A stretch of 64,000 nucleotides of DNA from Neodiprion pinetum (taxonomy: Eukaryota; Arthropoda; Insecta; Hymenoptera; Diprionidae), in assembly GCF_021155775.2 (NCBI RefSeq), contig NC_060233.1:18114537-18178536 (forward strand), in the 5' to 3' direction. The notes beneath the pieces were generated by a model. That model did not search any database. It saw only the letters and a program-made list of their open reading frames with translations, and was not told the origin of the DNA. Positions within the stretch are counted from its first letter, which is position 1, and each line of letters opens with the position of its first letter. Shown here piece after piece: positions 1 to 10,712 of this stretch. Made by a program: the position numbers and the translations under genes.

Positions 1-57
1 TGCCGACTTACTGATATACCTACTCTTTGACAGTCTGTTATATACAATTCCAATCGT

Positions 58-837
58 TTATTGCGATTTGATATGTAGTCTCACAGCAATAACTTCGCCA
101 CGAAAATTAACCAGGTCTCCGTCTTGAGCCACTAACCGGAGCTGAACGTGATCTATGGTCCTGACGGTGATCGGAAGGTAAATGACATGCGACGGTACTT
201 CCACGATCTTATATCCTGGTGGAACAGTCGGGAAAAACTCGTGAATAGTGTGTACTTTGTGTCCATTGACGTCGGTGTTTACATGGTCGTTGTATACGTG
301 TCTCAGGTTCATATCGTCTTGTTTGAATAACACGAGTAAGTTTACGTTGTCGCACACGAGATGTTTGGGAATACGCGCCTACGTCTGACAGAGATGGAAA
401 CAGTCAACGTCGTGATGTCTACCCATGCAAAAGTAAGCTCTAATATTGTCCTGCTTCTCGCACGCTACATCGTCAAATATGATTATTGAGTTGGGCCGTG
501 CTTCTTCTGGTGTAATCACTTGCTCACGCTCAGTAAACGCAAAATACTCCGTATCCTCAACATGGTCCAACAATTGCTTCAACAATTGGTATTTAGGTTG
601 GTTGAGAGATTTTGAGTAGATGTAGATATTTTCAAATCTGAGTCCGTTGGGATGGGTTATAAGTGTGAGCAACGCATTAGTTTCACCACAATTCGACGGT
701 CCACAGAATATTGCACGTACACTATTCGGGAGTAATTCACCGTGCCGTTTGTGCCTTTTGACATTTTGCTCCGAAAGTTTGTCAAAATTCATCACGGGAA
801 GCTTAGTAGGTTGTTTCTCAAGCCGCATCTCGGACAT
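58..837 (-). pseudogene. Broken Polinton/adintovirus-like packaging ATPase, tail joined to a capsid-like segment
   Basis: Remnant of a viral genome-packaging ATPase (P-loop, FtsK/A32 type) of the kind carried by Polinton/Maverick and adintovirus-like elements in insect genomes. The first 152 residues (837 down to 379) hold a Walker A region at about residues 46-53 and a Walker B strand ending in Asp-Asp at 122-123. Two breaks are visible. The usual Walker A lysine position (52) holds glutamate, and an in-frame TAG at 381-379 ends the ORF. The same frame stays open beyond it to 58. That second part first continues ATPase-like sequence and then, after about 30 residues, changes to a segment (FFPTVPPGYKI, VNFRGEVIAVRLHI) that resembles the C-terminus of a virion protein of these elements. 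An internal deletion probably joined two genes. The gene diverges from the PLA2 ORF at 901. Assignment rests on motif and family recollection; the inactive state is seen directly. Confidence 0.68.
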
Positions 838-853
838 GACTGATCGGATTCGC

Positions 854-889
854 TATAAATATCCCGTTTTAAAGCACTTTTCTTCAGTC
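854..889 (+). promoter_or_regulatory. TATA box plus initiator for the PLA2-domain ORF
   Basis: TATAAATA at 854-861 is followed by an arthropod-type initiator TCAGTC at 884-889, with its A at 886. The 32-base spacing is what a focused insect core promoter needs. The ATG of the PLA2 ORF follows at 901. The arrangement lies in the 63-bp gap between the two divergent viral genes and reads toward the plus-strand gene. Confidence 0.55.
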
Positions 890-900
890 AACGCACGAAC

Positions 901-1383
901 ATGATCGCGTACAGAGGTAAACGAAGCAGCAGGCGGCAAGATCGTGGCAAGGGTCTGGTGAATAAGATCATCAATAGCCTTCCAGTCGAATTGCATGTAC
1001 CTGGTTATCAGTCCTGTGAACCTGGTACAAAGTTAACAAAGAGACTCGCGCGGGGTGATCCTGGAATCAATCTTCTCGACGCAGCTTGCAAGGACCACGA
1101 CATTGCTTACTCGCAGAATCGTGAAAATCTTGAAGTTAGAAACGAGGCTGATAGGGTGTTGGCTGAGAAAGCTTGGAAACGGGTTCTCACAAAGGACGCA
1201 AATTTGGGTGAGAAGGCAGCCGCTTGGGCAATAGCTAATACGATGAAAGTAAAATCAAAACTCGGAATGGGAATTCGAAGATCAACAAATGTGACCTTGA
1301 GATCAAAACTCTCATCCCAATTGATGGATCGCGAACAATGGATTTCTTCGTTCAATGACCGAAGTCCGACCGGGACGGGTTAA
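901..1383 (+). CDS. Phospholipase A2-domain protein of a Polinton/adintovirus-like element
   Basis: An intact 160-residue ORF with a parvovirus VP1-type phospholipase A2 domain. In virions such domains help breach endosomal membranes during entry, and they also occur in adintovirus-like elements. The calcium-loop region is at about residues 35-43 (GYQSCEPGT) and the catalytic His-Asp pair at H66-D67, inside a conserved AACKDHDIAYS stretch. Residue 40 is glutamate where the family normally has glycine in the loop, so activity is uncertain. The N-terminus is basic (RGKRSSRRQDR), as expected for a DNA-associated virion protein. The last 35-40 residues are not recognisable. ATG 901 is chosen because it sits just behind a TATA/initiator pair. 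The neighbouring divergent ATPase is broken, so this is an endogenised fossil with one frame still open. A host-domesticated PLA2 is possible but unproven. Confidence 0.7.
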   Translation: MIAYRGKRSSRRQDRGKGLVNKIINSLPVELHVPGYQSCEPGTKLTKRLARGDPGINLLDAACKDHDIAYSQNRENLEVRNEADRVLAEKAWKRVLTKDANLGEKAAAWAIANTMKVKSKLGMGIRRSTNVTLRSKLSSQLMDREQWISSFNDRSPTGTG

Positions 1384-2110
1384 AGTTCCGAATTTTGAAA
1401 GTTCCAAAAGTGCCTCATTCCGAATTATTTGTTGACGAAACTTCAGTTAAATAAATCATACTTTTAAAAAATAACAAAGTGCCTCATTCCGAATTATTTG
1501 TTGACGAAACTTCGGTTAAACAAATCATATTTTTCAAAAATAACAAAGTTTCGAATGGTCGGAAACCCGACAGCTCCAACTTCCGAAAATTCAAGTTACG
1601 ATAGAGCAAAGTTTCGAAAAGTAATATTCCCATAAAGCAAAATGTCAAAAAACCAAATCTCGGTAGGGTAAAATTCGGGCAATTAAAATATAGTAGTGCA
1701 GCGTAGTTTACTCAACGAGCGGGTGTAAAAAATTTGATAATCCGAAAATCATAGCGAAAATCAAAATGACCAGAATTCCGAACGTAAAAATATCGAGAAT
1801 CCGAAACAAAGAAAGATCAAAGTGGTAAGATTTCACCAAACCAAAAATTTACAAAATTAAAAATCTTCGATTATTCGGAATTTCGATATTTCAGATTTTC
1901 AAGTTTTCTCATTGTCGCATTTTCGGAACTTTGACTTGTCGGAGTTATGCTCTTTTGGCATTTCTCCATTCGGATTTTTACCCTTCCGGAACTTTGCACT
2001 TTCGCAACTTTGAGCAACGCGGTTCGGACCATTCGAAACTTTGATGTTTCGTCAAAGTTCGATTCCTTATTACTTTAAGATTCGCCGCCAAAAAATTCGG
2101 AATTCACCGC
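1384..2110. repeat. Degenerate TTCCGAA/AAAGTTCCG repeat field with a 69-bp tandem pair
   Basis: Starts right after the PLA2 ORF stop. It is built from many imperfect copies of AAAGTTCCGAA-like words. In the left half they read AAAGTTCCGAA; in the right half (about 1870-2110) they appear mostly as the complement, TTCGGAACTTTG, so the field has a loose inverted symmetry. Within it, 1411-1479 and 1480-1548 are near-identical tandem copies (period 69) starting TGCCTCATTCCGAATT. No coding potential. It may be the decayed terminal inverted repeat or a satellite-like end of the viral element. Confidence 0.6.
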
Positions 2111-2352
2111 TTTCGGAACTTTTCAAACTCGGAATTCAAACCCCTCTCCGCCAAAAGATTCCGGTAAATTTAACCCAACGCTCCATAATTCTACTTCCGA
2201 GAACTGTCACGCACCATAGATATCTCGCACCGTGAATTGTAATTTTTTAACGGAAGAATCGCCTCAAGGCTCTCGACCTGTATGTAAAATGTAAAAACAG
2301 TCGCGATAGCTGAAATTCTCCAAAACATATTATGTTGTGTTTGTCTGTATAC
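2111..2352. other. Non-coding, nothing recognised
   Basis: AT-rich sequence between the repeat field and the TIR element. I see no gene, RNA or clear repeat here. Confidence 0.4.
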
Positions 2353-3734
2353 ACTCAGAGAAAATTGTGGTTGTCGTTACCATATAAAATAGTGTGCTCA
2401 GGGGACAATACGAATTTATAGTTAATAGAATTTATTGCATTATGTTGTTCCGAACTATGAACTTATCGTTACATCTGACAAAAGTTGTGTGGTTAACGGT
2501 ACAATAATGAAGACCTGACTATGCTTAAACATTAGTGCGATAAACGTGATAAGCTTATCGTTACTCGATTTATAATTTGGAAATTCAATACAGAAATTGT
2601 AGATTGCAGTTTGTTAACTTTTACCATACGAGTTGAGTAGCTTCATCGTAAATGTATAGTAAAACTGGAATGAAAAAAAATAGATGAGGAACTCGTAGAT
2701 AATTCATCTCAATGATTTTTCGTGAGCGCAGACACCATTTTGACAACTTATCAGTTAGCTACAATCGTTGAAAACGCATTTTGGATCGATTAAAACCTAG
2801 CGCACCATTTTTTCCTTACCGGGGCTCGAACCCCTTTCGCTCGCAATGTTCGGATTATAAATCGGGCACCCTATCTACTATGCCAAACTACCTTATGAAA
2901 ATCTATAACGTTATTTGATTGATAATACAATATACGGTCCATACGGACATGACGGGTACAGTCACTGAAAACTGATCAATAAGATTATTCCATTTATCAA
3001 GTGAATTCAGCAGAATTTTTAGTAAATTCCAAGTACCGTAAATGAAATTTCCAAATATACCTGATACATTTACTGCGCAATGAAGTAAATTCAAAATACC
3101 CTTTTGCGTGTTTCCAACTAATTTAAGCAAAATGATAAAATTATAATGCACATTTATTGAGAATGCTTAGTAATTCACTTTATAACACGAAATTTGTAAT
3201 TCAACTACACTTTTGTGTTATAAATTTGTCGTAGATTTTCAAAGATTTTCAACAGTTTATGTTTAGTTGTTGAAACTATGTTCGTAGGATCTTGTCTGAA
3301 TAATTACTGTATTAGCGTTAACCATATTTAAGTCGAGTCAAACTATATATGGTGCATTCAACTCTGACAAATGTTGCAGGAATCATCTCGTGTGGTCTAA
3401 ATACTTATCCGTAAATAGTTGATTATAAATTAGTTAATTGAACCATACTCTATACTATCGAAGACTACAGAAGAGAGCTCACCGCACTATACGAATATAA
3501 TCCAGATGAACATCTGTGTATGGTGAACATTATAACAAAAAATATAGTAATTGTACGATTATTATAGTCCCTTTGACGTTCTTGGATCAACTAGAAGTGT
3601 GTGGTAAAATTAACATTTTGTTTATAGTGCGGCAAATGATAATTTGAGTAAATTCTACTATAAAAATTATCTTCCCGACTATAATATTTTAACTCTACAG
3701 ATTTTTAACTATATGCGCAATTTTTCTCTCAGTG
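2353..3734. mobile_element. Non-coding element bounded by CACTCAGAGAAAATTG inverted repeats
   Basis: The left end CACTCAGAGAAAATTG (2353-2368) is matched in inverted orientation by CAATTTTTCTCTCAGTG (3718-3734), with one substitution and one extra A. The interior of about 1.38 kb has no transposase ORF, so this would be a non-autonomous DNA transposon. A tRNA-like sequence lies inside. The ends are short, and a clear target duplication was not seen, so the call is moderate. Confidence 0.45.
2816..2885 (-). repeat. tRNA-derived sequence (SINE head or tRNA pseudogene)
   Basis: On the minus strand a box A-like stretch (TTTGGCATAGTAGATAGG) is followed at tRNA spacing by a consensus box B, GGTTCGAGCCC, inside a perfect T-arm GGGGTTCGAGCCCC. 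The acceptor ends do not pair over seven bases and the D-arm is poor, so a functional tRNA is unlikely. A tRNA-derived SINE head is the better reading. Confidence 0.5.
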
Positions 3735-4689
3735 TACATATGAACATGTACGCAACCTTTACGACGGAAATGAAAAAGTTTGACAGCTATTGCGAAGTCC
3801 AAACCCCGGGGGCTGCGCTTTTATAAACACATTTCCGGGTGAAAATTCTCGCGGAGGAAATCTTTTTTTCGCTCTCTAGCCAGGCGGGCGAGAATTTCTG
3901 AAAAACTTTGGGGAGGGACTCGGTCTTCAGAATATCTCGTCATTTCCCAGATTTTTCAGATAAATGACAATTTCCGTTATCGAAAAAATTCTAATTTTAC
4001 AAAAACATTATTCTTTCATTTGGAATTTTTTTTCTTCATTTTGCTGAGAGAAAACAATTCAAGAAACTACTAATTTTCATCTCAGTATGAAGACATGATC
4101 GGTATCTATTGTATATTTGTACGCAATGTGTATGTTTATGCATATGTATATTTTTTGTAAGATCTATCATGTAGATCCTTAAAATTATAATCGGGTTGTG
4201 AAAAAATACAAAGCAAATTGCAAATAAAATCCAAATGTTAACATAATTATTCTCAATGGTAAAAATAAGAATATCCTTGCCCTGCAAGTTACTTCAGCAA
4301 AGTCTATGTAATTTTACCATCGGCATCAGAGAGGTGCTTTTCAGTTGGTACTTAATAATGCAAATTAAAATTTCATATGGGTTTTTTACACGTATGTGTT
4401 TAAGAAACTTTTTTCGGCGCCTATATGTGTAGTTATAGCCGGTGATATTCCGCAGTATGTATAAATATACTGTACCGTTTTCTAACGATTGAATATCAAT
4501 TACAAGAAACCACTACATACACAAAATAGTTTGAGATAATGTCAACTATCGAAAATGTGGAGTTGGTTCGTAAACTTTGGCACCCTCACTGCAGGAAGAA
4601 TTGGAATTTGGGTAAATTTTCAAATAACCAAGCTTATTCTCGACACTGTAATCAACGTGAAACGTGTTAAACACGTGAAGAACGCCTAC
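3735..4689. other. Non-coding AT-rich stretch
   Basis: No ORF with family resemblance, no tRNA and no clear repeat boundary. Short GC-richer patches near 3800-3930 are unexplained. Confidence 0.4.
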
Positions 4690-4739
4690 AGGTGCAGCTT
4701 CACATGCTCGATGCTACATGGAATTCCTTGACGAACCTG

Positions 4740-5218
4740 CTTCTAAAAATGATCAAAAGTAATCGATTTTCGATTAAATTCATTATTTTTTCCCGATTAA
4801 TCGAGTATAATCGATTATTTTTCAAACTTCATTCATCGACCGACTTGATTATTTTTCCCTATAATCGGTTTTTGTTTTTTACTCCCAGGAACGACGCAAT
4901 ACAATATCAATTAATGTGATTAGAGTATCAATTGTTATCATAGTCTTACTTTACTAATTACCTATTAGATATAATAAGAGAAAGATAAATGAATATTTTC
5001 ACCTAAAATTGATAAATATTATGAATGAAACTATAAATCATCAAAAAAACTTTTCCGCTATTACCAATAAGACTACAAACTGAAATTTACAAAATTTTGA
5101 TTTTTTATACACCGTTTCAAAGAAATGCGAAATAGTTAATCAATCGATTATTTTATACCGATTCAATCGAGTCGTGTCCGATTATATTCTTGGACCCGAT
5201 TAATCGACGCATCGATTA
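4740..5218. repeat. Dispersed repeat rich in CGATTAATCG words
   Basis: Multiple TCGATTAATCGA-like motifs (about 4760-4870 and 5135-5217) flank an AT-rich body. A stretch near 5065-5100 (AATAAGACTACAAACTGAAATTTAC) and the CGATTAATCG clusters recur in reverse orientation at about 15190-15330, inside the foldback element, so this is a repeat family. The palindromic element at 5219 is inserted at its right edge. Confidence 0.45.
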
Positions 5219-6141
5219 CACCGGCACACAAAAAAAATTGAGTAGAATGTGCATTTGACCGGACCTACCTACGGGTACGTATTTTGGTCCGCTGAATCCG
5301 AATTCGAGGTCAGTTTGACCCCTACACCCCCAAAATTTCGAGAAAACTTCGAAAAACCGTAAAAATGATGAAAATCGGCAGTTTTAATGATAAAAAAAAT
5401 TTTTTGGAACTAAACTAAGCGTGATTTTCATGTATTTCGATCTGCTGAATATGAATCGAAACTTTATTGAGACCAAGAGCCATTTCAAATGTAAAAAAAT
5501 CACACAAACCCTCCAAAATTCCGAAAAAATATAGTTTTCATGATAAAAAAACTTTTTCTGGTCCAATTCAGATAAAATTTTATATCTTTTCATGTCTTCA
5601 ATTCGCATCTTAATTTTTTTAGTCTATTCACCCTCTAAAGCTGGAAAAATTCGAAAAAATTGTAAAAATTTTTACATTTACATTTACAATTTTTTTACAA
5701 TTTTTTCGAATTTTTCCAGCTTTAGAGGGTGAATAGACTAAAAAAATTAAGATGCGAATTGAAGACATGAAAAGATATAAAATTTTATCTGAATTGGACC
5801 AGAAAAAGTTTTTTTATCATGAAAACTATATTTTTTCGGAATTTTGGAGGGTTTGTGTGATTTTTTTACATTTGAAATGGCTCTTGGTCTCAATAAAGTT
5901 TCGATTCATATTCAGCAGATCGAAATACATGAAAATCACGCTTAGTTTAGTTCCAAAAAATTTTTTTTATCATTAAAACTGCCGATTTTCATCATTTTTA
6001 CGGTTTTTCGAAGTTTTCTCGAAATTTTGGGGGTGTAGGGGTCAAACTGACCTCGAATTCGGATTCAGCGGACCAAAATACGTACCCGTAGATAGGTCCG
6101 GTCAAATGCACATTCTACTCAATTTTTTTTGTGTGCCGGTG
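5219..6141. mobile_element. 923-bp near-perfect palindromic (foldback) MITE, CACCGG ends
   Basis: Two arms of about 450 bp are almost exact reverse complements (5219-5668 and 5691-6141), joined by a short spacer near 5680. Ends are CACCGGCACAC and GTGTGCCGGTG. Three-base TTA sits on both sides (5216-5218 and 6142-6144), consistent with the 3-bp target duplication of PIF/Harbinger elements. Each arm contains the identical 74-codon open frame, a by-product of the palindrome and not a gene. A shorter relative with the same internal words lies at 20091-20390. Confidence 0.8.
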
Positions 6142-7777
6142 TTATTTTTAGTTTATTGTTAGTAGCCATCACTACCTGCTTCTACACCTAGCCAGACAAA
6201 AGCAAAAAGGCAATACAGAACCCAGAGGACCAACCGACAAGCAAGAAGAACCACGCCAGTAACTCAACCTTTGGGTATATCCTTCAAACACAAACAAAAT
6301 CGAAGCAATGCCGTGAAATACACATGGACATGTGCATTAACATGTGTACGCAGTGCCAATGCTATCCGAGACGTACCGACTGCAAGATAGACGACATCAT
6401 CGCAATATGAACCAATGAACGGAAATAAAAGAAAAACTTTCCAAACAAGGGCGGGCCGGAAGGACAGCAGTTATCCTACGAAAACACAGAATTAATATAC
6501 TCTGCATTGCGAACACAAACCAATAATCTACCCAAGTCATCAATACCAATGCCAGTCGTAAGAATCGTTGCCTACATCTACTCAACGACCTACAGCACCC
6601 AATGACCGTCAGGAAGAATGATCGAGCAAAAGGCTCGATCGCCATTCTTGCAAAGATGCGACTTGAACGACCGTATGTTTTATTGCTTATAACTATTCCT
6701 TAACACTAGTGCCAACTAACCTAATTCCAAATGTTAGAATCTTGTAACCAGATCATTCATGGAAAATGTCTAACCATGGTGTAAGGAAACAAGGTGTGTT
6801 CTTGCGATTCACTGCCATTATGCACATGGAGTTATTTTGAGCACTATTTTTAAAAGCTACAAAACAGTCATTCATTCTTACGTCCACCATGCCTTATTTG
6901 ATGGGGGAATAATATTTAAATGTTAAATAATTGTTTACAGAGGTTATGTTGTACCTTTTACGACAAAAACTGAATTTTCGTCATGCCGTCATGTGGGAAT
7001 CACGTGACTTTCCTACTGCGCATCTCTTTTTATATTAAATCACACCTTGCTTCCTTATACCATGTGTCTAGTCATCCAAATATCCCTAGATGAGGTATAA
7101 TAACAAGAATTATCAATGAAGAGTCTAAAATCATATTACGAGATCTTCGCATTACAGAGAACCATAATATTATTATATTAATCCTATAATTAACTATGCA
7201 AACATTATACAATACTTAATAATGCTACTAGCGATCACGGAGCTTAGAGCTACATTATAGGCAACCTACGTTACACCATGTAGCCTCGAAGATAAACAAG
7301 ACTGTAATACAATAGGTACATACATAATCAATACAATGTAGAGATGTACGCATTGCTGCAATGACCCATAAAACCAATGACTGGAACCTCCAAAACCATG
7401 AATACCAATTATCCAGCATAAATAGTAGAATGCTTTCCGAAACGCTGTATTGTAGGCATCGCTCGCAAACGCTTAGGAAGCTATGCAGATCTCTCGTGCG
7501 GAACTCTACCGTTAGCGAGGGTGATGGTTAAATCAGTGAAAATGCTGTCAAATTTGAAAGAAGCTAAACTGTGGTTGTAACGCTTGTAAGAGTAAAGAAA
7601 TTGTCACACCTCGGATGTATCGATCGATCGATAAAGTAGGCGAGACTTATCCGAATACGGATCGCGTGAGTCCGAGCACGATCGGTTGGATTTGGAGCGT
7701 CGCCGAAATGAGATCGTTGAGTGACGAGTGAATCGACAAGAGCGTATGCCTGTGTTGGGGGTTGTCGATTGAAGTAC
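6142..7777. other. Non-coding region, no gene recognised
   Basis: A/C-rich at 6180-6600 and AT-rich after 6700. Scattered short ORFs show no family resemblance. The stretch 7438-7510 (CGCTGTATTGTAGGCATCGC, then GCTATGCAGATCTC) is similar to 24727-24785, suggesting an old dispersed repeat. Confidence 0.35.
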
Positions 7778-8095
7778 ACCGAGTGGTCTCCGAGGTTAGC
7801 CGTCTCAAGGAGACGGAGTCCGCTCTGGAAAAGCTAGGGTTGTGATAGCATCCCGAGATTGTGGCTGAATGTGTCTACCGGTATGGTTCAGTCCGCGCAT
7901 TCTTGAGCTCGCGCCTCGGTCGGTAGTAGACCCGTGATCTTTATCCGCGGGGTCTCCGAAGCTGGCCATCATCTCAAGCAGATGGTTTCCACCCTACGAA
8001 AGCCAGGGTTGTGACAACCTCACAAGATAGTAGTTGGATGTGCGATCTATTGGTTCAGTCAGCAAATTCCCGAGTTCACGCCTCTGTGATGTCCT
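7778..8095. repeat. Two diverged direct repeats, period about 180 bp
   Basis: A unit starting GGTCTCCGAGGTTAGCC near 7782, with GCTAGGGTTGTGATAGCATC and later GGTTCAGTCCGCGCATTC, is repeated from about 7961 as GGTCTCCGAAGCTGGCC, GCCAGGGTTGTGACAACCTC and GGTTCAGTCAGCAAATTC. It has no coding signal. Confidence 0.5.
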
Positions 8096-8569
8096 AAAGG
8101 ACAGTTCCGGACAATTTATGAGTTAACCTCTAAATTTAGTAGCGAAAATGTACTAGGACGTACAATTAGTAGTTTGAGTTGCGAATATCGATTAAGTACT
8201 AAAATACACTGGACGAGCGTGAAATAATCGCGTTAAAGAATTATAATTAAAGTATTAAATGACATTTGAAAGACGGAACTGGAGAGATATAAGAATAATT
8301 AATGTATAACTCACCTTGGATTTACCCGACTCAGGATCCGCAGTCGGTGCTTCTCGATGACGAATTGTAGATGAGTTGTTGGTGTTCGAAGATTCAATTG
8401 ATAATTAATATATGAAGTTATAAGAGAATTTTTAAATAACTAAACTTTGACTTTGATGCTAGTAGTTTATTCAGGATTCAAATGATAGTGTACATTGGAT
8501 TACACATTGGAATATAATATTATTCAAAATTAAGTACGAAAATGCCTCGGATGGAATATAAATGAATCT
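8096..8569. other. Non-coding, possible old repeat
   Basis: AT-rich. Parts near 8100-8200 (GTAGCGAAAATGTACTAGGA, TTAGTAGTTTGAGTTG) are loosely similar to 40155-40210. No gene seen. Confidence 0.3.
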
Positions 8570-8650
8570 ACTTTCGGGCAGAGTGACCCCTTACTAATTG
8601 AATTTTTGATATTAAACTGTTCTACGTTTGGGCATAGTGACCCGTTACTA
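8570..8650. repeat. Short tandem duplication
   Basis: TACTTTCGGGCAGAGTGACC at 8570 recurs about 52 bp later as CTACGTTTGGGCATAGTGAC, each followed by a CTTACTAA or GTTACTAA run. A small diverged direct repeat. Confidence 0.45.
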
Positions 8651-8824
8651 AATGACTTTATATTTTCACACTGCGCTTGACCTTGATCCACACCCGTTTA
8701 TACCTATATATTATAGGCCATCTCCTACACCATTTCAGTTGACAGATCTATGAAATTGAGTCTCAAGTGATCTAAATTGTGATTAGTTCGCACCGGGTTG
8801 ACTTAATTTCGTTCCGTAGTTGTT

Positions 8825-8925
8825 ACCTAAAAGGGTATGCTTCGCATAGCCCCGGCTAGCTTCTGGCTTGCTTCCAGAGCTTCTTTGTTATGTTCATAAT
8901 ATTTGATATTAAATGAGCTATCGCT
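8825..8925. repeat. Dispersed repeat shared with 39475-39575, opposite orientation
   Basis: CCCCGGCTAGCTTCTGGCTT and the following GCTTCCAGAGC, plus ATAATATTTGATATT, match in reverse complement the stretch around 39480-39570 (AATATCAAATATTATA, GCTCTGGGAGCAAGC, GCTAGCCGGGG). Two copies of one unnamed non-coding family. Confidence 0.5.
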
Positions 8926-10160
8926 TGTGGCTTCATGTATTTTCAATATCATATCTATAATCAGAATATGCTTGAAATTCCATAATTTATAGTTGAACAA
9001 TTGAATAATATACTAATTGTATGATTTCGATAATTGTACGAAAGATGGCACAGATGGCAAGACTGAACAGGTGTTCGGAGTGTATCGAGTATAATTATCT
9101 TAGGTAGAGTTTTACGGGGCTGCTTCACCTTTGGGACTTATTCCTAACATTTAATATTCGATATTTGAGGTAAGATAATATTGACTAGTAAGCATTTCAT
9201 CTATGATCGAATATATCTCTCAAGACTCCGCCACGTTGCCAATTGCCGCGCACCAATTCTAAGAATTACACCTTCGCGGTGCGAAATTACCAATGTTGAA
9301 CTAACGGTGGTACAATACTGCTTAAACTAGACTCACCTATAGCAAATGTTATGATTATATTGAACTGAATAAATTTATACAGTTAACCAATATTTGAATT
9401 GTCTATTTTATATTAAAGTAAAATGTGATAATATTCTTCAGATATGAATAGAACGTTTTCGTCTCTTAAGCAACCGATGTAAGAATGTATGTAGATGAAT
9501 GTTTACATATTGGAATCTTACGCTTCCAATGGGAAGCCACGCAAGACGGGCAAAGCCGTATAATAAATGATATGCGGATGTGCATATCATTAATTACGAG
9601 AAGTTCGTTGTTGGGAGATATAAATTCTTTATATCTCCTATTCTTCAGATATATTGGATATTATAATGCGAACGACGATATGAATTAACAATGTTTAAAA
9701 TTACAGATATTTGAATTCATGATTTTGATAGCGATATACTGATTTATAATATGAGTAAATAATATTTTAGTATAGAAAAACAATATTCTTGTTCTAAGTG
9801 TTTTGAAATAGTAATGTGTAGTTGAACAGTATTTTGGGTTATTGGTGTTGAATTATAATGTATAGGAATAATGCTCAAGGTTATATGTATAAAGGTATTG
9901 AGATATAAGTACAATATTCTCGGTTACCAGTGTTAATTATGTCTACGGTGTTTGTACCGATAGATCTACTCCGTGTAGATGGGGTTGCCTTTATTTTGGC
10001 GTTAGTCTATGCTCTCCCGGAAAACCTCCTCTAGGGGTTTTCCGTTGACTATAATTAATGCTAATTATACTTTTAACAGGTTAGGTTATAACTATGGCAA
10101 TACTAGGATTCTGTAAGAAGATCTTGCGACTTTCAAGTAAGTCTAGCTTCAAATTTAGTG
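8926..10160. other. Non-coding, nothing recognised
   Basis: AT-rich sequence with small ORFs only (for example 9485-9688). No protein family, tRNA or element ends are seen. Confidence 0.35.
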
Positions 10161-10300
10161 ACGCCAGAAAGCTGCTTCGCTGCGGTTTGATTATATCAAC
10201 AAGACTCATCGAGGGACTTGGCTGATTTTCATCGAAGTATTCAACCCCAGAAAGCTGCTCCGCTGCGGCGTAAATGTATCGACGAGGCTCATCGAGGGAG
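10161..10300. repeat. Diverged direct repeat pair, spacing about 84 bp
   Basis: CCAGAAAGCTGCTTCGCTGC and ACTCATCGAGGGA (10163-10216) recur as CCAGAAAGCTGCTCCGCTGC and GCTCATCGAGGGA (10247-10300). Confidence 0.5.
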
Positions 10301-10712
10301 TAACGTTTGAAAATTGCCCACACAAACGTCCGAAAATTAATTCTCTTCGATTTCTTACTATTATTTTCCAATAAACGGTTTATTGGCAATCCATCATTTT
10401 AATTCGACGAGTTTGCTCATTCATTCATTCATTATTCGTTGTTTAATCACAACAGCGTGTAACACAAATTACTAATGTAGCATTATTTTGTTAGCAGATA
10501 ATTGTTAATCATTTATTATAATAAAAAATCATTTCCTTATTCCAACGATTCAACAAAAACATCTTACGATTGCAAGACAAACCTGACGTTAAAATTAATG
10601 AATCTTATGAATTGACTTGAATCATCTTTCTTACCCAGTCCAATTTTCCCACAAATTCACTTATTCATAGGATTAACTTAGTTTTATTTTCAGAGGTGAA
10701 GGATTGAATCAG

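Noticed and set aside
5384..5976. Two identical 74-codon ORFs on opposite strands
   Set aside because: They are the same sequence in the two arms of the palindromic element, with no protein-family resemblance.
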